A stretch of DNA of 10,741 nt, taken from assembly GCA_028689175.1 (NCBI GenBank), contig JAQTWS010000011.1, positions 1 through 10,741 on the forward strand, written 5' to 3'. How positions within the stretch are numbered: the stretch's first letter is position 1; each line of letters starts with the position of its first letter. The notes beneath the pieces were generated by a model. The model saw only the letters and a list, made by a program, of their open reading frames with translations, made no database searches and was not told where the DNA came from. The position numbers were made by a program, and so were the translations under genes. Positions 1 through 5,804 of this stretch are shown one piece after another. Origin of the DNA: Minisyncoccota bacterium. Its GTDB lineage: Bacteria; Patescibacteriota; Minisyncoccia; Minisyncoccales; Minisyncoccaceae.

Positions 1-1
1 G

Positions 2-235
2 GGAAAATATACAAAAGCAGAACTAGGTCCACTTGGAAATTACAATTCAGCAAATGGAGTTGGAAAAATTTATACAGATTATGATGCTGCTGCTGGGTCT
101 TCTGATACTTATACTCATGCGTTTCTACGCGGCGGGAGTTGGGACCATGGTGCGAATGCCGGAGTCTTCGCTCTGTTTTTGTACTACTCGCCTGCGCACC
201 TGTACACGAACATTGGGTTTCGGTGTGCCCGGTAA
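2..235 (+). CDS. DGR target (variable) protein, C-terminal 77 residues; 5' end outside window
   Basis: This frame is open from the left edge to the TAA at 233-235 and encodes the C-terminal end of a diversified target protein. Visible motifs are YTDYDA, then HAFLRGGSW, then the terminal GFRCAR. This ending is typical of the C-type-lectin/FGE-sulfatase-like fold used by DGR target proteins to display variable surface residues. The last 39 codons lie in the variable repeat. Compared with the template, variable positions read S, D, H, F, Y, Y, A, H and Y where the template encodes eight Asn and one Thr. The protein is probably a ligand-binding or surface protein, but localisation cannot be judged because the N-terminus, including any signal peptide, is missing. 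Another frame (33-239) is also open but does not match the retroelement logic. I am confident of frame and role; the exact fold is inferred from the C-terminal motif. Confidence 0.9.
   Translation, partial: GKYTKAELGPLGNYNSANGVGKIYTDYDAAAGSSDTYTHAFLRGGSWDHGANAGVFALFLYYSPAHLYTNIGFRCAR
118..234 (+). repeat. DGR variable repeat (VR)
   Basis: This 117-bp segment aligns without gaps to 711-827. Ten positions differ: 138, 143, 146, 176, 177, 182, 185, 194, 197 and 203. The template base at every one is A, changed to G (3), C (2) or T (5). None of the 91 non-A template positions differs, and 10 of the 26 adenines do. This adenine-only pattern is diagnostic of DGR mutagenic homing. The last 31 bp (204-234) are identical to TR and should contain the initiation-of-mutagenic-homing region. 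The repeat ends one base short of the end of the target stop codon. Confidence 0.97.
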
Positions 236-258
236 ATAAAATTCTGATAATCTGATAG

Positions 259-283
259 GGCATTTTTCTTTTAGAAAAATGCC
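259..283 (+). other. 11-bp hairpin downstream of VR (candidate DGR homing hairpin)
   Basis: A perfect inverted repeat with 11-bp arms (259-269 and 273-283) and a TTT loop lies 23 bp after the target stop codon. It is followed by AAGGGAG, not a T-run, so it does not look like a standard intrinsic terminator. In the Bordetella phage DGR, a hairpin/cruciform just 3' of VR stimulates homing; this element has a similar position and no counterpart after TR. It could instead stabilise the 3' end of the target mRNA. The hairpin is seen directly; its role is inferred. Confidence 0.6.
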
Positions 284-329
284 AAGGGAGAGTTTAAGGG
301 GAAATATTAAAATAAAATGTGGTTAAACA

Positions 330-671
330 ATGAATCCAGACGGGTTAATATTATTTCAAAAAACATATGATTTGATTTTGGAAGTCCATCCAGTGATTGT
401 TAATAAATTTCCCAAAAATCAAAGATTTGTATTAGGACAGAAAATAGAGAATACGCTTATTGCTATTTTAGAGATAGCAATTACTATAAATTTAAGTAAA
501 CCTACAGTTAATTATTTCAGGAGATTGGATATAGAGATTCAGAAATTGAAAATATTTATTAGACTTGCAAAAGACCTTAAGTTCATTAGCATTAAAAAAT
601 ATGAATATCTTGAAAAAAAGGTAATAGAGATAGGAAAAATGACAGGAGGCTGGAAAAAAGCATTAATTTAA
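330..671 (+). CDS. avd: DGR accessory variability determinant (Avd), four-helix-bundle protein
   Basis: This 113-residue basic, helical protein lies between VR and TR. The segment NKFPKNQRFVLGQKIENTL (residues 25-43), the later RLAKDLKFIS, and the C-terminal EIGKMTGGWKKA match the conserved pattern of Avd / 23S-intervening-sequence-like proteins. Avd forms a positively charged pentameric barrel of four-helix bundles that binds the RT and the template RNA and is needed for cDNA synthesis. Length fits the family (about 110-130 residues). The start is firm: an in-frame TAA at 324-326 lies just upstream of the ATG at 330. No good Shine-Dalgarno is present; a purine run at 295-303 is too distant. 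Its position between target and TR suggests co-transcription with the template RNA. Confidence 0.92.
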   Translation: MNPDGLILFQKTYDLILEVHPVIVNKFPKNQRFVLGQKIENTLIAILEIAITINLSKPTVNYFRRLDIEIQKLKIFIRLAKDLKFISIKKYEYLEKKVIEIGKMTGGWKKALI

Positions 672-710
672 TCTTTTTAAAAGGGATAAAATCGCATAAA
701 ACAAGAGCTT

Positions 711-827
711 TGCGTTTCTACGCGGCGGGAATTGGAACAATGGTGCGAATGCCGGAGTCTTCGCTCTGAATTTGAACAACTCGCCTACGAACCTGAACAC
801 GAACATTGGGTTTCGGTGTGCCCGGTA
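711..827 (+). repeat. DGR template repeat (TR)
   Basis: This is the non-coding template copy of VR, 39 bp after the avd stop codon and 192 bp before the RT start. Read in the VR frame it would encode GGNWNNGANAGVFALNLNNS and further Asn codons, but an in-frame TAA at 697-699 and the lack of a start show it is not translated. The clustering of AAC/AAT codons is typical, because mutating A in AAY yields many amino acids and never a stop. Its 62 G+C of 117 bases (53%) stands out strongly against the AT-rich flanks. It is expected to be transcribed and reverse-transcribed with A-specific errors. Confidence 0.96.
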
Positions 828-1019
828 GTTTTTTAGCCAGATTCAACGATTTACGGATTTTTGACAGTGCTATGATAAAAAAATACTGATTTTATTCCTT
901 TCCGAGTAGATTAACTAGTCAAAAGGGAAAATATTAGGGCTGTATCTATAATTAGTTTTAGTAGAGTTATTCGAAAATCCTGATTGTTTTAAATAGCCCT
1001 TTTTGGTTAAAATAAATAT
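828..1019 (+). ncRNA. TR-RT spacer, probable 3' part of the template RNA
   Basis: These 192 bp have no coding potential. In characterised DGRs the RNA just downstream of TR is structured, binds the RT-Avd complex and primes cDNA synthesis, so this stretch probably does the same. Directly visible is a 6-bp complementary pair, AGGGCT (936-941) with AGCCCT (995-1000), enclosing 53 nt and followed by TTTTTGG. This could close a folded domain or, weakly, act as a terminator before the RT gene. RNA ends cannot be placed from the sequence. Confidence 0.5.
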
Positions 1020-2042
1020 ATGAAAAGAGAAGGAAATTTTTATAATCAAATTTATTCATTTGATAATCTATATAAATCGTATTTAAAGGTTAGAAAGGGG
1101 AAAAGATATAAAAAAGAAATATTGGAATTTTCTTTTTTTTTAGAAGAAAATCTGTTTGAAATTCAAGAAGATTTAAAAAATGAAACTTATAAACACGGAG
1201 GTTATAAAAAGTTTATTGTAAAAGATTCTAAAAAAAGAGAAATCAAGGCGCCTAAAGTTAGGGATAGATTAGTGCATCATGCTTTATGTAATTTAATTTA
1301 TCCTGTATTTGACAATACTTTTTATCATTATTCATATGCTTGCAGAAAAGGAAAGGGAAATCATATGGCAATTGATGATTTAAGGCGGAAATTAAAAAAT
1401 AAGGGGGATTTTTTTTGTTTAAAGATAGATATTTCTAAATATTTTGACAGCGTAAACCGCTGTCTTTTATTTAAAATAATAAAAAGTAAGATAAAAGATA
1501 AGAAAGCGCTTAAATTGATTGAAAAAGTGATAAAAAGCAATGAGAAAGGGATTCCTATTGGAAACTTAACTTCTCAACTATTTGCTAATATTTATTTAAA
1601 TGAGATGGATCAATTTATTAAAAGAGAATTAAAAGTTAAATGTTATTTTAGGTACATGGACGATTTTTTAATTTTAAAAGAAAATAAAAAAGAATTGAAA
1701 ATAATTAAAAAGTTGCTTGAAAAATTCTTAAAGGACGATTTAGATTTAATTTTTAATAAAAAGGTAACGAGAATATTTCCTAATTTTACTGGAATAAATT
1801 TTTTAGGTTATATTATTTTTGAAAAATATTTTTTGCCTAGAAAAAAGACGGTTCTAAAAATGATTAAGAAAATAAAAAAAAGAACAAGAAATGAGATTTT
1901 GATTTCATGGAAAGCTTATACAAAGAAAACTAAATCTTACAGGCTTTTTAAAAGTCTTTTTAAGAAGGAAAGAGGTGTTGATAGAGAATATAATGATATA
2001 AATTTGTATTTAAATTATTTACATGATTCAAACAATGAATAG
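1020..2042 (+). CDS. DGR reverse transcriptase
   Basis: This 340-residue reverse transcriptase copies the template RNA with adenine infidelity. The palm motifs are in order: YACRKGKGNHMA (106-117), LKIDISKYFDSV (134-145, catalytic D137), GIPIGNLTSQLFANIYLN (177-194) and RYMDDFLIL (211-219, catalytic D214 and D215). The IGNLTSQ version of motif 4, together with YMDD, separates the DGR clade from group II intron RTs. A thumb-like tail contains NFLGY and SWKAYTKKTKSYRLF. No maturase, endonuclease or integrase domain is present. Length is normal for DGR RTs. An in-frame TAA at 1008-1010 fixes the ATG at 1020 as the start. Composition is very AT- and Lys-rich like the surrounding genes, unlike TR/VR. 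No key residue is missing, so the enzyme should be active. Confidence 0.96.
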   Translation: MKREGNFYNQIYSFDNLYKSYLKVRKGKRYKKEILEFSFFLEENLFEIQEDLKNETYKHGGYKKFIVKDSKKREIKAPKVRDRLVHHALCNLIYPVFDNTFYHYSYACRKGKGNHMAIDDLRRKLKNKGDFFCLKIDISKYFDSVNRCLLFKIIKSKIKDKKALKLIEKVIKSNEKGIPIGNLTSQLFANIYLNEMDQFIKRELKVKCYFRYMDDFLILKENKKELKIIKKLLEKFLKDDLDLIFNKKVTRIFPNFTGINFLGYIIFEKYFLPRKKTVLKMIKKIKKRTRNEILISWKAYTKKTKSYRLFKSLFKKERGVDREYNDINLYLNYLHDSNNE

Positions 2043-2167
2043 CTGTTCTAAATCGCTTTGACAGATTGAACTTTGTTTGATTGATTCTATAAAATTTGTT
2101 AATATGTTTACAAAGGTTTAAATAGGCATATGTTATTATATTTATGATATTTTAATGAAATATAATT

Positions 2168-2797
2168 ATGAAAACTATTGAAGAAAAAATATCAGTGCTT
2201 TCAGAGAAGTATTCTAAAACTCTTCGGTCAAAAATGACAGATAGAGTTAAAGAAATGGAGGAGGATGATAATTCACATTATTTGATATACAGGGTTTTGG
2301 GAATTGCAACAAAAGAAGGAAAGTTGATTGATGAATATCAAAACATGGGGCGTTTCCTGTATAAATATGCTGGTTCTTTTTTAGAAGAAGTGACAATTTT
2401 ATGCTTTGAAGAAAAATTTCCTCAGACTCAAAGAAAACTTCGTATACCAAATAAATTTGGATTGAAGCCTGTAACTTTTGAGATTGATTGCCTGGTTGGC
2501 AAAGATGCCTACGAAATTAAATGGAGAGACGCAACAACCGATGGTGATCATATTACAAAAGAACATACTAGGGTAAGAAATATTCAAAATGCAGGATATA
2601 CGCCTATTCGTATAATGTTTTATTACCCTAATCGGACACAAGCCATACGGATACAAGAAACATTAAAAACTATTTATGCTGGCGTTGGTGGTGAGTATTT
2701 TTTCGGTAAAGAAGCTTGGGAAGCGATTGAAAAGAAAACTGGTGTTGATTTGTTATCTATACTTGAAAAAATTGCTGACCAAAAGATTAATGATTAA
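2168..2797 (+). CDS. Type II restriction endonuclease, ApaLI-like PD-(D/E)XK
   Basis: A 209-residue protein with a recognisable nuclease core: FEIDCLVGKDAYEIKWRDAT (104-123) gives D107 and E116-x-K118, the spacing of a PD-(D/E)XK metal-binding site. It is followed by TDGDHITKEHTR, which resembles the ApaLI-like endonuclease family. That family name is from recollection of the motif and is less certain than the fold. The MTase gene begins 11 bp downstream on the same strand, as expected for a restriction-modification pair in one transcript. The enzyme would cut unmethylated incoming DNA; the recognition site cannot be told from sequence (ApaLI itself reads GTGCAC). The ATG at 2168 gives a usual length. 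A TATAAT lies at 2161-2166 but is too close to the ATG to serve this start. No truncation is visible. Confidence 0.75.
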   Translation: MKTIEEKISVLSEKYSKTLRSKMTDRVKEMEEDDNSHYLIYRVLGIATKEGKLIDEYQNMGRFLYKYAGSFLEEVTILCFEEKFPQTQRKLRIPNKFGLKPVTFEIDCLVGKDAYEIKWRDATTDGDHITKEHTRVRNIQNAGYTPIRIMFYYPNRTQAIRIQETLKTIYAGVGGEYFFGKEAWEAIEKKTGVDLLSILEKIADQKIND

Positions 2798-2808
2798 TTG
2801 TTGAAGTT

Positions 2809-4005
2809 ATGATAAAACAAGGTGATTGTAAAATTGAATTAAAGAAAATTGAGTCTAACATCGTAGATTTAATCTATCTTGATCCACCTTTTTTTACACA
2901 AAAAAAACAGTTTCAAAAGACGAGAGACAATGCTAAAGAATATTTTTTTGATGATAGTTGGAAAAATATTGAAACTTACAAAGCCTATATTGAAGAGAGG
3001 CTGTTGGAGTGCAAGCGTGTTTTAAAAAATACGGGAAGTATCTTTTTGCATTGTGACAGAACAGCATCACATTATTTAAGAATAGCTTTAGATAATGTAT
3101 TTGGATCAAATAATTTTCAAAGTGAAATTATTTGGACATACAAACGATGGTCAAATGCAAAGAAGGGTTTATTAAATGCTCATCAAGTGATTTACTTTTA
3201 TAGTAAAAACGATAATTTTAAGTTTAATCGTATTTTTGAAGATTATTCTCCAACAACGAATATTGACCAAATTTTTCAGAAAAGAATAAGAGATGAGAAT
3301 GGGAAGACAAAGTATAAGAAAAATGCCGTAGGGGAATGTGAGCTGATTCAAAGTAAAAAAGGAGTTCCGCTTTCTGATGTTTGGAATATTCCATATTTAA
3401 ATCCTAAAGCTAATGAGCGTGTAGGCTATCCAACCCAAAAGCCGATTCTGTTGCTAGAAAAAGTAATTCAACTTGTAACGGATGAAGGTGATATTGTTTT
3501 GGATCCATTCTGTGGAAGTGGCACTACTCTTGTAGCAGCAAAACTTCTTAATCGAAAATATTTTGGAATTGACATATCAGAAGATGCCGTACGGCTTGCA
3601 AGGGATAGGGTTAATAATCCAATACGAACAGATTCAAATTTATTAAGAAATGGAAAAAATTCGTATTTGAATCAAGACCCGGAGATTTTGCAAATATTAA
3701 ACGAGATAGACGCAATCCCTGTGCAAAGAAATAAAGGGATTGATGGTTTTCTTAAGATTAATGATTCAGTAAAACCGATACCTGTAAAAGTTCAACGATT
3801 CAATGAAACTTTAGAAAAAGCGAGACAATTATTATTGCAAGCATCAAATAAGAATGGGTTTAAGATGAGAATTCTCATTAAAACAAATAACTCATACAAT
3901 GCTTCATTGTTTGAGTCTAATATGCCAAAAGGTTTACTAGTGGTTGAAGGTATAAACGAATTCGTTAAGAATAAAGAAAAAATAATCCTTACATTAACTA
4001 ATTGA
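2809..4005 (+). CDS. Beta-class site-specific DNA methyltransferase (probably N6-adenine) with C-terminal extension
   Basis: A 398-residue S-adenosylmethionine-dependent DNA methyltransferase. The catalytic motif IV, LIYLDPPFF (21-29), comes first and the SAM-binding motif I, VLDPFCGSGTTLVA (230-243), comes late, which is the beta-class order. GYPTQKP (206-212) lies before motif I as in many N4/N6 enzymes. DPPF favours N6-adenine over N4-cytosine but does not prove it. The gene follows the nuclease gene with 11 bp between and would protect the host site. After the methylase core (about 1-275) there is an extra domain of roughly 115 residues containing NKGIDGFL (308-315) and PVKVQRFNETLEKA (325-338). 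This may be a target-recognition or small degenerate nuclease-like module; I do not recognise it firmly. The only visible ribosome-binding hint is a weak GAAG before the ATG. Confidence 0.9.
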   Translation: MIKQGDCKIELKKIESNIVDLIYLDPPFFTQKKQFQKTRDNAKEYFFDDSWKNIETYKAYIEERLLECKRVLKNTGSIFLHCDRTASHYLRIALDNVFGSNNFQSEIIWTYKRWSNAKKGLLNAHQVIYFYSKNDNFKFNRIFEDYSPTTNIDQIFQKRIRDENGKTKYKKNAVGECELIQSKKGVPLSDVWNIPYLNPKANERVGYPTQKPILLLEKVIQLVTDEGDIVLDPFCGSGTTLVAAKLLNRKYFGIDISEDAVRLARDRVNNPIRTDSNLLRNGKNSYLNQDPEILQILNEIDAIPVQRNKGIDGFLKINDSVKPIPVKVQRFNETLEKARQLLLQASNKNGFKMRILIKTNNSYNASLFESNMPKGLLVVEGINEFVKNKEKIILTLTN

Positions 4006-4025
4006 TTTGAATTTCTTCATTTTAG

Positions 4026-4315
4026 TATTTTCCACTACATGGTGCTAGATTCTTTTTGCTTTCTTATGGTGGCGCAGATCAAAATATTAAAATTGAAATA
4101 AGTTTAAGAAGATTGATGCCAAATCTTAAAAAACATTATGAACTTAAAAAATGTCTCGGTATTCCTATGTTAGTTACTAAAAAGGATTATCTTTTTACAA
4201 GCAAGCTTGCTGCATTAACTAGCCGTAGAATACTTGCGATATTTACGATATATGGTTTTGCTTAAAAATTATCAATCTGTTATTTGATAGCCAAAATCAA
4301 TTTAAGAAAGATTAG
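4026..4315 (+). pseudogene. Remnant of AbiEii/AbiGii-type nucleotidyltransferase toxin (5'-truncated, frameshifted)
   Basis: From 4026 (just after an in-frame TAG at 4023-4025) to 4265, one frame reads KIEISLRRL, then GIPMLVTKKDYLFTSKLAAL, then TSRR. This resembles the C-terminal half of AbiEii nucleotidyltransferases, where a KIEI strand, a piplm-edlfahKL helix and a final RDxYDxW motif occur. In that frame the last motif is lost, but the other frame from 4238 reads DIYDIWFCLK and continues to TAG at 4315. The family signature is thus restored by a frameshift near 4230-4238. The N-terminal catalytic GSxxxxxD part is absent. No ATG begins the fragment; the nearest start is TTG at 4056. I infer a decayed toxin gene from a type IV toxin-antitoxin or abortive-infection module. 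The family call rests on motif resemblance. Confidence 0.65.
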
Positions 4316-4333
4316 GAGAAAATACATAGATAT
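4256..4333 (+). repeat. Direct repeat copy A, upstream of the ATPase cassette
   Basis: This 78-bp stretch starts at TTTTGCTTAAAAATTATC and matches 5672-5748 with seven substitutions and one 1-base gap (about 90% identity), same orientation. It overlaps the 3' end of the toxin remnant. Together the copies bracket a 1.3-kb segment containing the promoter and whole ATPase gene. Confidence 0.85.
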
Positions 4334-4362
4334 TAATTTGCTTTGACATGGAGAAAAAGTTA

Positions 4363-4391
4363 TTGACAAAATCACCTAATTTTGATAAATT
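4363..4391 (+). promoter_or_regulatory. Sigma-70-type promoter of the DUF4143 ATPase gene
   Basis: A consensus -35 TTGACA (4363-4368) is followed after 17 bp by TAAATT (4386-4391), four of six matches to TATAAT. Transcription would begin near 4398, about 25 nt before the ATG at 4423. A second TTGACA (4343-4348) lies 20 bp upstream without a good -10. Confidence 0.6.
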
Positions 4392-4414
4392 AGGAGAGTG
4401 TAATCACCTAATTT
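4370..4414 (+). promoter_or_regulatory. Operator-like repeat cluster overlapping the ATPase promoter
   Basis: The 13-mer AATCACCTAATTT occurs twice (4370-4382 and 4402-4414), starts 32 bp apart, about three helical turns. Between them, AAATTAGG (4387-4394) forms a perfect 8-bp dyad with the first copy around a TGAT centre. The three half-sites cover the promoter spacer, the -10 box and the leader up to 8 bp before the ATG. This looks like a repressor or autoregulator binding site. The binding protein is unknown; the ATPase's own product is one candidate. Confidence 0.6.
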
Positions 4415-4422
4415 AATAAAAT

Positions 4423-5550
4423 ATGGAGATTTTAAAAAGAGAATTACAAAAACAAATAGAGAAAAAGCTTTTTAAGGGTAAAGTTATTATTGTTTACGGT
4501 CCTAGACAAGCAGGTAAAACAACTTTGATAAAAGAAATTGTAAAAAATTACCCCGATTATCTTTTTTTGAATTGCGACGAACCAGATGTAAGAGAAGCTT
4601 TAAGCAATAAAACTTCAACAGAGCTTAAGTTTGTTATAAAAGATCATAAACTAGTATTTATTGACGAGGCTCAAAGAGTTTCTAATATCGGTTTAACTTT
4701 AAAATTATTAAATGATAATTTTAAGGACGTTCAGATTATTGCCACAGGATCTTCAAGTTTTGAGCTTGCAGACAAGATTGAAGAGCCCTTAACGGGTAGA
4801 TCTTATGAATTCTTTTTAACTCCATTTTCCATGCAAGAACTTTTTCAAAAATATTCACTTATTGAACTTAAAAGGATTGTAGAAAAAAGAATTATTTTTG
4901 GAATGTACCCTGAGGTTGTTTTAAAAAATGACGAAGATATTTTAAGAAATATTGCAAAGAATTATTTATATAAAGATGTTTTAAAATATGAAAACATTAA
5001 AAAACCTGAAATTCTTGAAAAAATATTGAAGGCTTTGGCTCTGCAGATTGGAAGTGAGGTTTCATATAATGAACTTTCACGATTAGTGGGGGTTGATAAA
5101 ATTACTGTAAAAAATTATATTGATATTCTTGAGAAAGCTTTTATTATTTTTAGATTGAAACCGTATAGCAGAAATTTGAGAACAGAATTAAGAAAGTTAA
5201 GGAAAATATATTTTTATGACACAGGTATGAGAAATGCTATTATAAATAATTTCAATGGTTTGGATTTAAGAAATGATAAGGGGGTATTATGGGAAAACTT
5301 TTTAATAAGCGAAAGAGTCAAAAGAAATTATAATCAAAATAGGCATATTAATAATTATTTTTGGAGGACGCACACACAAAAAGAAATTGATTATTTAGAG
5401 GAGGTAGATAATATTCTTTATGGCTATGAATTTAAGTTTAATGATAAAAAAAAGAGTTCTTCTAGACTTTTTAAAGAAGTATATAAAGATTCACATTACC
5501 AAATCATTAATCACAATAACTTTCTTGATTTTATTTTAGATGATGAGTAG
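4423..5550 (+). CDS. AAA_14/DUF4143 family ATPase
   Basis: A 375-residue P-loop ATPase. Walker A is GPRQAGKT (26-33), Walker B is LVFIDEAQ (77-84), a sensor-like ATGSSS lies at 107-112, and EPLTGRSYEFFLTPFS (121-136) is the signature after it. A winged-helix-like part (about 205-245) precedes the DUF4143 domain, which ends in a PD-(D/E)XK-like core: EIDYLE (321-326) and YEFKF (335-339). These proteins are numerous in archaea, CPR and anaerobes and tend to sit in mobile or toxin-antitoxin-rich regions, but their cellular role is not established. Length and all motifs are intact, in contrast to the decayed toxin upstream. The ATG at 4423 is supported by a promoter 30 bp upstream. The gene has its own promoter and is flanked by direct repeats, so it looks like an autonomous cassette. 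Confidence 0.92.
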   Translation: MEILKRELQKQIEKKLFKGKVIIVYGPRQAGKTTLIKEIVKNYPDYLFLNCDEPDVREALSNKTSTELKFVIKDHKLVFIDEAQRVSNIGLTLKLLNDNFKDVQIIATGSSSFELADKIEEPLTGRSYEFFLTPFSMQELFQKYSLIELKRIVEKRIIFGMYPEVVLKNDEDILRNIAKNYLYKDVLKYENIKKPEILEKILKALALQIGSEVSYNELSRLVGVDKITVKNYIDILEKAFIIFRLKPYSRNLRTELRKLRKIYFYDTGMRNAIINNFNGLDLRNDKGVLWENFLISERVKRNYNQNRHINNYFWRTHTQKEIDYLEEVDNILYGYEFKFNDKKKSSSRLFKEVYKDSHYQIINHNNFLDFILDDE

Positions 5551-5671
5551 TCATTGTTTAATAATATACAGTGTAAAGGTAAAAATATTACCATTTAATT
5601 TGATAAATTAATTATGCTGTTTTCTTTAAAAAAAGTAAGACTAAAAAATTTAAGAATTAGATACACAAATT

Positions 5672-5748
5672 TTTTGCTTAAAAATTATCAATCTATTATT
5701 TATAGCCAAAATTAATTCAAGAAAGATTAAGAAAAAATGCATAAATAT
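5672..5748 (+). repeat. Direct repeat copy B, downstream of the ATPase cassette
   Basis: A 77-bp imperfect copy of 4256-4333, beginning with the same TTTTGCTTAAAAATTATC. A 1-base deletion (ATTTATAGCC against ATTTGATAGCC) and point changes mean it does not keep the toxin remnant's reading frame. It lies between the ATPase and the pilin promoter, at the edge between accessory and conserved genes. The rest of 5551-5804 shows no gene; only a weak GGTAA/TTACC dyad (5579-5593) was noticed. Confidence 0.85.
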
Positions 5749-5767
5749 CGAATGTTTCGACAAGCTC

Positions 5768-5796
5768 TTGATTTTTTTAAGTTTTTGCTTTATATT
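5768..5796 (+). promoter_or_regulatory. Promoter of the pilin-tRNA-rpsO cluster
   Basis: TTGATT (5768-5773), a 17-bp T-rich spacer, and TATATT (5791-5796) make a good sigma-70-type promoter. The overlapping TATTAT (5793-5798) and TATAAC (5796-5801) are alternative -10 boxes. The predicted start of transcription (about 5803-5808) coincides with the ATG at 5805, so the mRNA may have no leader. Confidence 0.6.
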
Positions 5797-5804
5797 ATAA
5801 CACA

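Noticed and set aside
33..239. 68-residue open frame at the left edge
   Set aside because: It overlaps VR in the wrong frame. The frame ending at 235 gives the standard DGR target C-terminus (FLRGGSW to GFRCAR), and the TR adenine codons make sense only in that frame.
259..283. Intrinsic terminator after the target gene
   Set aside because: The stem is strong but no T-run follows on the + strand; the sequence is AAGGGAG. Kept as a DGR-associated hairpin.
2107..2139. TTTACA and TATTAT as a promoter for the restriction-modification genes
   Set aside because: The spacer would be 21 bp, too long for a credible sigma-70 promoter.
2161..2166. TATAAT before the restriction endonuclease gene
   Set aside because: It is 1 bp from the ATG and has no -35 at the right distance, so it cannot drive that start; AT-rich chance match.
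2247..2656. Open frames on the - strand inside the restriction endonuclease gene
   Set aside because: The + strand gene has a clear nuclease core and an adjoining MTase; the antisense products show no domain.
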